From the NCBI GenBank assembly GCA_900556295.1, contig USOK01000055.1, positions 1-8,801 of the forward strand: a stretch of 8,801 nt of DNA. The letters are read 5' to 3'. Source of the stretch: an uncultured bacterium (lineage in GTDB: Bacteria; Cyanobacteriota; Vampirovibrionia; Gastranaerophilales; Gastranaerophilaceae). The position numbers and the translations under genes are program-made. This document shows positions 1 to 5,897 of the stretch, piece by piece. Below the pieces are notes generated by a model that saw nothing but the letters and a program-made list of their open reading frames with translations, was not told the origin of the DNA and did not search any database. Every line of letters begins with the position of its first letter. Position 1 is the stretch's first letter.

Positions 1-1827
1 GTATTTGTTATTTAAATGAGCATAGTCAAAGAGAATTACGCCTTTTGCATTTACTTTTCTTGCTTCATGGATTTGTCTAATTAAGTCTTCATCAGAACCA
101 CCCATAAATGTTACGAACAAGCCTGCATAAAAATCTGTTTTTGCAGCTTTTGCATTAATTACATCCATCATCATTTTGTTTGCAGTTTTTGAGTCGCAAG
201 TTAAAAATAATGGTGTAAATCCATCTAAGTAATCTCTTGTTGACCAGGTTTTCCAATCCTGCTGTTTAGCTTCAAGTGCTGCTTGTCTATCAGGAAAAAT
301 AACTGCACTGATGTAGGTGTGAGTTTGTCTGCCCAAACATCCGAATTTTTTAATCATATCAGTGACTTTTGCTCTTCTATAATTGCACCAATCTTGCCAT
401 AATGGATCGCTTTTGGTAATAGTTGCCGGATCAACTCCATATATAGATTGGAATTCGTTTCTTGCATAATCAGTGTATCCCCAGCTATTTGTGTCGTTGG
501 AAGAAACACTATTTGGATATCTGATGTAATCAACATTTATTCCGTCAGGTTTGTATGTTGTTATTATTTCAGATACAAGTTTTACTAAAAAGTCTTGTAC
601 ATATGGATTTGCCGGATCTAAAAAGTAACCGTTATGTTCGGATGTTGATTTTGATGGTTCAACAGAATTTATGTCTTTTTTTAGCTTGTTTCCCCAAGAT
701 GGATTCATTGCTAAAATGCTTTGAGGGTTGTCTTTAGGGTTTTGTACTCCGGCGTAGAAAGTTTCAAACCAAGTGTGAACTTTAATGTTTCTTTTATGAG
801 CTTCTCTAATCCAAATTGCAAGAGGGTCAAAACCTTGGAATTGCTCATATTGTGGAGTAAAACCGTAAGCAGTCATTGTTTGGCTCGGAAAAATTGTTTT
901 GCCGTGATAATACGTTTCTAAGAAAATGTTATCAATGCCAGCTTGTTTTAACCTATTCAATGTTGAAATAATTTCTTGTTCAGATTTTTCAGTTGGTCTA
1001 ATCCAAATTCCTTTTAGCTCATTCGCTTTGTAAGGTAATACGCTTTTAAGAGCGTCGTTTGAAGCTTCAATTGCAAGTTGAGAATATTTTTGAACCTCAT
1101 CAGGGGTTTTTCTGGCTTTGCGTACATAATCTCTTGCGTCATTTATGTAGCTGTAAGGTACTTTCCAATTGTAATCTGGACTGATTGTTCTGTAATATTG
1201 AAGCATTTGCTCTGCTTCTGTAATTTTCTTTTCTGATTCAAAAATATAGCTTTCAGAAGTTGTGTATGTGTAAACAAGATTAGCATCTCTGTCGATATAT
1301 ATTTTTGTTCCAACTTTTATGCTTGAATTCATCCAGTTTTTTGCTTTGCCGTGACCGCTTATAACAATTCCGTTTGCCGGAATATAAGAGTCAGCACCAG
1401 AAAGTTCTGTAACCGTATTATCTTCAACAACTGCTTCTGCACCGAATTCGTTAGTGTTTGTTCTGATTCCGTAGTTAGGTGTATAAATTACGAGTTGATT
1501 TGCTCCCCTTGCTCCAGGTAGGTAACTACCGGCTCTATTGGTTGAAGCAGTGGGGTCTATGGCGTTAATCCAACTTTTTGTGTAGCTAAAAACAACTTCC
1601 CCTTTAGCAGGTTGATATGGCTTAAATACCGGAGCAATAACTTCTTCCGGTATTACAAGTTCTGAATTATCCAGATTCGTTTGCTCATTATCATCTACCA
1701 ATAGTTGCTTTTGAACTGGTTCAGGACGTTTCCTCGCTGTTAAAATCGTGGTGACATCTTCAGCTTGACAGGCAGATGTTACAACAAATGTAACTGCCAG
1801 CATTAATATTATTTTTTTTAAATTCAT
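1..1827 (-). CDS. Exported family 10-like glycosyl hydrolase (GHL10/DUF187), 3' end outside the window
   Basis: An open frame of 609 codons runs from the ATG at 1827 off the left edge, so the C-terminus is missing. Residues 1-19 form a signal peptide (KK, then a hydrophobic core). C20 in VTSAC could be a lipobox cysteine, although Thr instead of Leu at -3 makes this weak; cleavage after A22 is the alternative. Residues 25-75 are a low-complexity linker. Residues 76-180 form a separate domain with IYTPNYG, IPANGIVISGHG and VGTKIYID, resembling the domain found N-terminal to GHL10 modules in Cyanobacteria and distantly phosphodiester-glycosidase-like proteins. The GHL10 TIM barrel starts near ELKGIWIRP (270) and includes HTWFETF (351) and DGINVDYIRYP (428-438), whose acidic residues match the family's catalytic region. 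The family includes E. coli DigH (YddW), which cleaves denuded peptidoglycan glycans, so an envelope-glycan role outside the cytoplasm is likely. The exact substrate is not readable. A weak GAGAG lies just before the start. Confidence 0.88.
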   Translation of the reverse strand, partial: MNLKKIILMLAVTFVVTSACQAEDVTTILTARKRPEPVQKQLLVDDNEQTNLDNSELVIPEEVIAPVFKPYQPAKGEVVFSYTKSWINAIDPTASTNRAGSYLPGARGANQLVIYTPNYGIRTNTNEFGAEAVVEDNTVTELSGADSYIPANGIVISGHGKAKNWMNSSIKVGTKIYIDRDANLVYTYTTSESYIFESEKKITEAEQMLQYYRTISPDYNWKVPYSYINDARDYVRKARKTPDEVQKYSQLAIEASNDALKSVLPYKANELKGIWIRPTEKSEQEIISTLNRLKQAGIDNIFLETYYHGKTIFPSQTMTAYGFTPQYEQFQGFDPLAIWIREAHKRNIKVHTWFETFYAGVQNPKDNPQSILAMNPSWGNKLKKDINSVEPSKSTSEHNGYFLDPANPYVQDFLVKLVSEIITTYKPDGINVDYIRYPNSVSSNDTNSWGYTDYARNEFQSIYGVDPATITKSDPLWQDWCNYRRAKVTDMIKKFGCLGRQTHTYISAVIFPDRQAALEAKQQDWKTWSTRDYLDGFTPLFLTCDSKTANKMMMDVINAKAAKTDFYAGLFVTFMGGSDEDLIRQIHEARKVNAKGVILFDYAHLNNKY

Positions 1828-1842
1828 TTTTCTCTCTTTTTT

Positions 1843-1853
1843 ACTCCCGGAGT
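1843..1853. promoter_or_regulatory. Short palindrome in the GHL10 leader (possible operator)
   Basis: ACTCC-C-GGAGT is an inverted repeat with 5-bp arms around one central base. It is the only GC-rich spot in an otherwise AT-rich leader. It lies about 10-20 bases after the transcription start expected from the -10 at 1871-1876, where a repressor site could act. No matching copy was seen elsewhere in the window, so the regulatory role is a guess. Confidence 0.2.
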
Positions 1854-1870
1854 GTCTGAAATTTTCTTTT

Positions 1871-1901
1871 ATTATAATAACTCATAAATTTTATTGAGCA
1901 A
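1871..1901 (-). promoter_or_regulatory. Probable promoter of the GHL10 gene
   Basis: Read on the minus strand, a perfect TATAAT (1876-1871) lies about 45 bp upstream of the start codon. A weak -35-like TTGCTC (1901-1896) precedes it with a long 19-bp spacer. It sits just past the terminator of the preceding gene, so it would be the first site able to drive the hydrolase. The -10 is convincing; the -35 is tentative. Confidence 0.5.
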
Positions 1902-1916
1902 AGTTTTTTATATTTG

Positions 1917-1967
1917 TTAAACAAAAAATCGACAATTCTCATAAAGATTTGTCGATTTTTTGTTTAA
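1917..1967 (-). terminator. Strong intrinsic terminator after the small exported protein
   Basis: A perfect 19-bp inverted repeat (arms 1917-1935 and 1949-1967, core ATCGACAA/TTGTCGAT) encloses a 13-base loop. The arms carry A and T runs on opposite sides, so the hairpin ends in a U-rich tract on either strand. It begins 13 bp after the stop codon of the minus-strand gene ending at 1980 and insulates it from the GHL10 promoter. It could also stop plus-strand antisense transcription. Confidence 0.85.
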
Positions 1968-1979
1968 ATTTATTTAAGA

Positions 1980-2303
1980 TTACAAATCTCCGATGTTTGG
2001 AGTTGTGTGAATTTTGTGATTATTCATAAATGATTGATCGTCATAAGAAGGATCTAGATACATGAAAAATCTTCTAACACCTCTAACAATCGGCTTTTTG
2101 TAAATATCTCGTTCAAAATAATCCGGTGTATATTCGCCATTGGCTTGCGAAATAGATTTACTTGTCGCATTAATAAATGCAGGAGAATATCCATGGTTTT
2201 TTAAATAATCTTCATTAACCGTATCAGCAGTTGTTAATTCTGCATAAGCAGGCATTACCGCAAATAGTGCTGTTAATCCTAGAATTAAAAAACAATTTTT
2301 CAT
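1980..2303 (-). CDS. Small exported protein of unknown function (107 aa)
   Basis: I do not recognise a family. Residues 1-21 make a clear Sec signal peptide: MKN, a hydrophobic core, then PAYA with probable cleavage before E22. The mature part is about 86 residues, has no cysteine and no membrane segment, and is rich in aromatic and charged residues. Its most distinctive stretch is GVRRFFMYLDPSYDD (about 74-88). The start is secure: GAGGTG (2312-2307) lies immediately upstream with good spacing. The gene has its own TATAAT box and a strong terminator, so it is probably a monocistronic transcript of a periplasmic or secreted protein. It follows ispG on the same strand, but nothing links the two functionally. 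Confidence 0.8.
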   Translation of the reverse strand: MKNCFLILGLTALFAVMPAYAELTTADTVNEDYLKNHGYSPAFINATSKSISQANGEYTPDYFERDIYKKPIVRGVRRFFMYLDPSYDDQSFMNNHKIHTTPNIGDL

Positions 2304-2306
2304 TTA

Positions 2307-2360
2307 CACCTCAATTTTATTCTGTATCAATTATAATAATACTTTTTTCAATAGTTACAA
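2307..2360 (-). promoter_or_regulatory. Promoter and RBS of the small exported protein
   Basis: On the minus strand a perfect TATAAT (2335-2330) is preceded by TTGTAA (2360-2355) with a 19-bp spacer, followed by the Shine-Dalgarno sequence GAGGTG (2312-2307) just before the ATG. No hairpin terminator is visible between ispG and this promoter, so read-through from ispG remains possible. Confidence 0.5.
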
Positions 2361-2397
2361 GTACATTATAATTTCTTTACAAAAAATGTTCCATATA

Positions 2398-3453
2398 TTA
2401 TTTGTATGATTTTGTTATAATTTCTTCTAATTTTTCAAGAAGTTTGTTTTCTGGTACTTTAGCAATAATTTCGCCTTTTTTAAAAATTATGCCTTCGTTT
2501 ACACCGCCGGCAATTCCAAAATCAGCATGGCGAGCTTCTCCGGGACCGTTTACTGCACAGCCCATTGTTGCAATTGTTATTGGTTTGTCAAGATCTTTAA
2601 ACCTTTCTTCAACTTTTTTAGCAAGTCCGATTAAATCAATTTGAGTTCTTCCGCAAGTTGGACAAGAAACAAAGTTTACTCCGCGTTCTCTAAGTCCTAA
2701 ACTTTTTAGGATATCAAAACCCGCTGAAACCTCTTCTGTTGGGTTCTCGGTTAAAGAAACTCTGATTGTGTCGCCGATGCCTTCTGCAAGAAGCGTACCT
2801 AAACCAACGGATGATTTGATTAAACCTCCACGTAGAGTACCCGCCTCTGTCACTCCAAGGTGAAGCGGATACGGGATTTTTTCTGCAATTGAACGGTAAG
2901 CTTCAATTGTTGTTAGGACATCTGATGATTTTAAAGAAACTTTGATTAAATCAAAGTCAAGGTCTTCAAGAATTTTTATGTGTCCTAATGCGCTCAGAAC
3001 CATTTTTTCAGATAATGGGATATTTTTGTCCAGCAAATCTTTTTCAAGCGATCCTGCATTAACACCAATTCTAATAGGTATTTGTTGCTGTTTTGCAAGA
3101 GTTACTACTTTTTCAACATTCTCTCTTTTGCCTATGTTCCCTGGGTTTAGTCTAAGAGCATTAATCCCATTGTTAATACATTTTATAGCTAATTTGTAAT
3201 CAAAATGAATATCTGCAATTAATGGAACAGGAGATTTTTTTACAATATCCTTTATTGCATCTCCGGCTTCTGCATTAAGAACCGCAAGACGCACAAGTTC
3301 ACAGCCTTTTGAAGCTAGTTCATGAATTTGATTTAGAGTTGCTTTTACATCTCTAGTGTCAGTGTTACACATTGATTGGACGCTGATTTGAGCATCTCCG
3401 CCAATTTTTACATTTCCGATTGAAATTTGTTTTGTTTTTCTTCTTTTTATCAT
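2398..3453 (-). CDS. ispG: 4-hydroxy-3-methylbut-2-enyl diphosphate synthase (flavodoxin), IspG/GcpE
   Basis: IspG is a cytosolic [4Fe-4S] enzyme that reductively converts 2-C-methyl-erythritol 2,4-cyclodiphosphate to HMBPP, the penultimate step of the MEP isoprenoid pathway. The N-terminal TIM barrel opens with RRKTKQISIGNVKIGG and VQSMCNTDTRDV, close to the usual family N-terminus. LRLNPGNIG (about 100-108) and GVTEAGT (about 200) follow. The cluster domain has SCPTCGRTQ (C264, C267) and MGCAVNGPGEA (C299, E306): the three Cys and one Glu cluster ligands with family spacing. At 351 residues it is the short bacterial form without the insert of plant and some other enzymes. The ATG at 3453 is the only usable start, since an in-frame TGA lies five codons upstream, yet no Shine-Dalgarno precedes it. 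The upstream neighbour is a divergent metallophosphoesterase. Confidence 0.97.
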   Translation of the reverse strand: MIKRRKTKQISIGNVKIGGDAQISVQSMCNTDTRDVKATLNQIHELASKGCELVRLAVLNAEAGDAIKDIVKKSPVPLIADIHFDYKLAIKCINNGINALRLNPGNIGKRENVEKVVTLAKQQQIPIRIGVNAGSLEKDLLDKNIPLSEKMVLSALGHIKILEDLDFDLIKVSLKSSDVLTTIEAYRSIAEKIPYPLHLGVTEAGTLRGGLIKSSVGLGTLLAEGIGDTIRVSLTENPTEEVSAGFDILKSLGLRERGVNFVSCPTCGRTQIDLIGLAKKVEERFKDLDKPITIATMGCAVNGPGEARHADFGIAGGVNEGIIFKKGEIIAKVPENKLLEKLEEIITKSYK

Positions 3454-3480
3454 ATTATAATTGTATCACAAAAAGGAGAG
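3432..3480 (+). promoter_or_regulatory. Promoter and RBS of the metallophosphoesterase, overlapping ispG's 5' end
   Basis: TTGTTT (3432-3437) and TATAAT (3456-3461) are separated by 18 bp. The expected start near 3468 gives a leader of under 20 bases. AAGGAGAG (3473-3480) is a strong Shine-Dalgarno 5-7 bases before the ATG at 3486. The -35 lies inside the ispG coding region and the -10 overlaps the divergent ispG promoter. Confidence 0.5.
3454..3469 (-). promoter_or_regulatory. ispG promoter, possibly giving a leaderless mRNA
   Basis: On the minus strand an extended -10 element, TGA-TACAAT (TACAAT at 3465-3460), lies so that transcription would start at or next to the A of the ispG ATG at 3453. 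A second box, TATAAT (3459-3454), abuts the start codon and would initiate inside the gene. No Shine-Dalgarno is present. The spacing suggests a leaderless transcript; no good -35 is visible. Confidence 0.4.
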
Positions 3481-3485
3481 TAATC

Positions 3486-4220
3486 ATGAAAGTTGCAATT
3501 TTATCAGATATTCACGGTAATATGCAGGCACTTGAAAGTGTTATGGCAGATATTAAAGAAAATAATTGTGAAAAAGTATTCTGTTTAGGTGATTTGGCAA
3601 TGGCTGGACCGGAACCGACAAAGGTTATCAATTTTGTTAAATCTCAAAGTAATTGGACAGTTATTCAAGGAAATACCGATAAAATGATTGCAGATTTTAC
3701 ACCAGAAATCCTTAAAAATACAGAAAAAGCATTTCCTGTAATGGGGCATGCCCTTGCAGATGATGTTTTGTTTTTAAGTGATGACGCGAAGAATTTTCTT
3801 AAAAATCTTTCGCCTCAAAAAGAATTAAATGTTGATGGGGTAAAAGTTTTGCTTGTTCATGGTTCTCCAAGACGTAATAACGAGGACATTTTGCCTGGTA
3901 TGCCATTAGAACAGATTGAAGAAATGATAAAAAATGTTGATGCTGATTTGATTTTTTGCGGGCATACACATGTTCCTGCTGGATATCAAACAAATACAAA
4001 GCAAACGGTTGTAAATGTTGGTAGCGTTGGGCGTCCAATGACTAAAGATGCAAAATCCTGTTATTGTATTGCAGATTTTGAAAACGGGAGTTTTTCTATA
4101 GAACACAGATTTATAGATTATAATCGAGAATTGTCGGCAGAAATTATGAGAACAAGAAATTTTGACGGCGCAGAAAAACTTGCAGAAATGATTTTGCACC
4201 CGACTTCAAGGCATATTTAG
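3486..4220 (+). CDS. Metallophosphoesterase, YfcE/MJ0936-like (calcineurin-like fold)
   Basis: This 244-residue cytosolic protein has all five metallophosphoesterase blocks in order: SDIHGN (D8, H10), GDLAMAGP (D36), GNTD (N63), LVHGSP (H125) and CGHTH (H160, H162). These bind the two metal ions and the phosphate. Length and motif spacing fit the small YfcE/MJ0936 group of phosphodiesterases, for which the natural substrate is usually unknown. An upstream extension of the frame to 3420 is possible, but the start at 3486 is chosen because GGAGAG precedes it and the conserved MKVAILSDIHGN begins there. The extra 22 codons would overlap ispG and are not family-like. It is divergent from ispG and convergent with the 159-residue gene 11 bp downstream; no strong terminator separates the latter pair. 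Confidence 0.92.
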   Translation: MKVAILSDIHGNMQALESVMADIKENNCEKVFCLGDLAMAGPEPTKVINFVKSQSNWTVIQGNTDKMIADFTPEILKNTEKAFPVMGHALADDVLFLSDDAKNFLKNLSPQKELNVDGVKVLLVHGSPRRNNEDILPGMPLEQIEEMIKNVDADLIFCGHTHVPAGYQTNTKQTVVNVGSVGRPMTKDAKSCYCIADFENGSFSIEHRFIDYNRELSAEIMRTRNFDGAEKLAEMILHPTSRHI

Positions 4221-4231
4221 ATTTAAAATAG

Positions 4232-4711
4232 TTATTTTAGGCTAATTCTAAATTCTTTAGAAGCTTTGTTTATTAATTTTGGTAAAATTGATTCATAAAG
4301 CTGTATGTCTTTTGGGCTTTTTATTTTTGTTGTGCTATTTTCGTAAACTTCGCCAGTATTATTAATGGAAAACGTAATATATTTTACTGTATTGTCTTTA
4401 GAATATCCTGAATATTGAATGTAAAGATGTCTTGCATTAGGGTTTGTTTTGCTTGCCACAGAAGCCATTTGGATGTGTTCTATTGGGGAGTCAATTTTGT
4501 ACATTTTATTTACTTTTAATTGCTGTGCAAATTTTTGAACCATTTCAGAAGTTCGTTCTGATAGTTTCACCATGGTTTTAGTGCCACCAGTAAATGAAAC
4601 GCTGTCTGCCATCATCTTATTTGAATATCGTATGCTGTTTGATTTGTTTTGTTGTATAAGTCCGAAATGTCGAACATTGCTATAATTATTTCCGTTAATT
4701 GCTGTAATCAT
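4232..4711 (-). CDS. Protein of unknown function (159 aa)
   Basis: I do not recognise a family. There is no signal peptide, membrane helix or cysteine. The first 40 residues are Asn/Ser-rich and look disordered, ending in DSVSFTGG (about 36-43). A predicted helical stretch follows (KLSERTSEMVQKFAQQL), then probable beta strands (HLYIQYSGYS, VKYITFSINNTGEVYEN), then a C-terminal helix rich in Lys and Ile. The strand pattern suggests a small alpha/beta domain. The start is supported by AAAGGTGA (4725-4718) 7-8 bases upstream of the ATG. Codon use matches the neighbours, so it is probably native. It is transcribed alone, divergent from the sugar-kinase operon. Confidence 0.72.
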   Translation of the reverse strand: MITAINGNNYSNVRHFGLIQQNKSNSIRYSNKMMADSVSFTGGTKTMVKLSERTSEMVQKFAQQLKVNKMYKIDSPIEHIQMASVASKTNPNARHLYIQYSGYSKDNTVKYITFSINNTGEVYENSTTKIKSPKDIQLYESILPKLINKASKEFRISLK

Positions 4712-4717
4712 ATTTTT

Positions 4718-4768
4718 TCACCTTTCAATACTATTATAAGTATTCTAAAAATTTTTTTTGCTATTATA
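4718..4768 (-). promoter_or_regulatory. Promoter region and RBS of the 159-residue gene
   Basis: Two TATAAT boxes read on the minus strand, at 4738-4733 and 4768-4763, each in the context TTATAATAG and 30 bp apart. They could be tandem promoters. The nearer one is followed by the Shine-Dalgarno AAAGGTGA (4725-4718). No clear -35 was found for either. Confidence 0.4.
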
Positions 4769-4809
4769 ATTCAAAAATATTTACAGAACAAGTAAAAATT
4801 TTTTCGATT

Positions 4810-4848
4810 TTGATAAATATTATATTTGTGTTAATATACAACCTGAGG
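4810..4848 (+). promoter_or_regulatory. Probable promoter and RBS of the kinase-DUF4330-ictB operon
   Basis: TTGATA (4810-4815) and TAATAT (4832-4837) are separated by 16 bp, followed by the Shine-Dalgarno TGAGGA (4844-4849) about 8 bases before the ATG at 4857. This is the only good promoter candidate for the three downstream genes; the gaps between them are too small or absent for another obvious one. Confidence 0.4.
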
Positions 4849-4856
4849 ATAATCTT

Positions 4857-5861
4857 ATGTATATAAATAAAGAACAACTCGTTTCGTATATAAAAAAATT
4901 AAGTGAACCAAGAGTTTTGGTGATTGGTGATTTGGCAATAGATGAAATGATATACGGAGATGCTGAAAGAATTTCAAGGGAAGCTCCTGTATTGATATTG
5001 CGTCACTCAAATACAAAATTGATTTTAGGTGCTGCGTCAAATGCTGCTCATAACGTTTCAACTTTAAATGATGGGAAAGTCAGCGTTATAGGTGTTTGTG
5101 GAGATGATTTTCAAGCAAATCAATTGAGAGAAACTTTTGAAGACGCAAATGTAAATTGTGGTCTTTTGGTTGTAGATCCATCCAGAAAAACTACAACAAA
5201 GACAAGAATTTCAGGTTCAATCACAACATCAATAACCCAACAAATTGTTAGGATTGACAGGCAGACGAATGCTCTGCTAAGTCCAGAAATTGAAGAAGAA
5301 GTTTTGAAGCAGATTGAAAGAGCAGTTCCGGAACATGACGCAATTATTCTTTCAAACTATCATATAGGAACATTAACACCTAAAATTATTCAAGAAACTA
5401 TAAGACTTGCAAATCAATATAATAAGGTCATAGTTGTTGATGCTCAAAAAGATTTAGAAATATATAAAAATGTTACGTCAATGACTCCGAACCTTCCGGA
5501 TACCCAAAAATCTGTCGGGTTTGATATTGAAAACGAGGAAGATTTAAAACGCGCAGGTGATAAGTTGCTTGGTGCTACAAATGCAAAATCTATCTTGATT
5601 ACATGCGGAGCTGACGGTATGTTCGTGACAAGAATGCATGGTAATTATACAAAAATACCGGTATTTAACAAGTCAGAAGTTTTTGATGTAACAGGTGCAG
5701 GAGATACGGTTACTGCTGTTTATACGCTTGCATTAGCGACAGGCGCAGATCCATCTTATGCGGCTATTATCGGAAATATTGCAGCTAGTATTGTTGTAAA
5801 ACAATTTGGCTGCGCAACTACTACAATTGATGAAATTTTGAATGCAGTTAACGAACTGTAG
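4857..5861 (+). CDS. PfkB-family sugar kinase, RfaE1-like (heptose-7-phosphate kinase type)
   Basis: This 334-residue protein has the ribokinase/PfkB fold. It most resembles RfaE1, the kinase half of HldE, which phosphorylates D-glycero-beta-D-manno-heptose 7-phosphate at O1 for the LPS inner core. Supporting motifs are VIGDLAID and YGDAERISREAPV (residues 22-45), GAASNAAHNV (58-67), KTTTKTRI (111-118), QQIVRIDRQ (128-136), and the PfkB signature VTGAGDT with catalytic base D283. There is no adenylyltransferase domain, so it is a stand-alone kinase. Departures from HldE are clear: SNYHIG (166-171) replaces the usual SDYxKG, and DAQKD (195-199) replaces DPKG. The substrate may therefore be heptose-7-phosphate or another sugar phosphate. 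It is first in an operon with DUF4330 and ictB-like genes, which supports an envelope-glycan role. Confidence 0.85.
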   Translation: MYINKEQLVSYIKKLSEPRVLVIGDLAIDEMIYGDAERISREAPVLILRHSNTKLILGAASNAAHNVSTLNDGKVSVIGVCGDDFQANQLRETFEDANVNCGLLVVDPSRKTTTKTRISGSITTSITQQIVRIDRQTNALLSPEIEEEVLKQIERAVPEHDAIILSNYHIGTLTPKIIQETIRLANQYNKVIVVDAQKDLEIYKNVTSMTPNLPDTQKSVGFDIENEEDLKRAGDKLLGATNAKSILITCGADGMFVTRMHGNYTKIPVFNKSEVFDVTGAGDTVTAVYTLALATGADPSYAAIIGNIAASIVVKQFGCATTTIDEILNAVNEL

Positions 5862-5897
5862 TTATTCTTGATTTCGGAAACTATGGAGAGAACTTTT

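Noticed and set aside
354..921. Short open frames at 354-536 (minus), 555-737 and 721-921 (plus)
   Set aside because: They lie inside the long, motif-bearing GHL10 reading frame in other frames and have no RBS or recognisable domain.
1917..1967. The 19-bp inverted repeat as a transposon end, attachment site or CRISPR repeat
   Set aside because: It is a single hairpin with A/T runs placed exactly after a stop codon; no transposase, second copy or spacer series is present, so a terminator explains it.
2402..3199. Plus-strand open frames opposite ispG (2402-2644 and 2942-3199)
   Set aside because: They are antisense to a well-conserved enzyme and show no start signals or protein family features.
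3420..3485. Upstream extension of the metallophosphoesterase by 22 codons
   Set aside because: It would overlap the ispG start region, has no family similarity, and the strong GGAGAG site sits right before the ATG at 3486 where the conserved MKVAILSDIHGN begins.
3799..4199. Minus-strand open frames opposite the phosphoesterase
   Set aside because: They mirror conserved metallophosphoesterase motifs, lack RBS, and have cysteine/histidine-rich composition typical of antisense translation.
5868..5897. TTG or ATG start for the DUF4330 protein upstream of 5898
   Set aside because: The ATG at 5898 has the best-spaced Shine-Dalgarno and gives a typical short basic N-terminus before the membrane helix.
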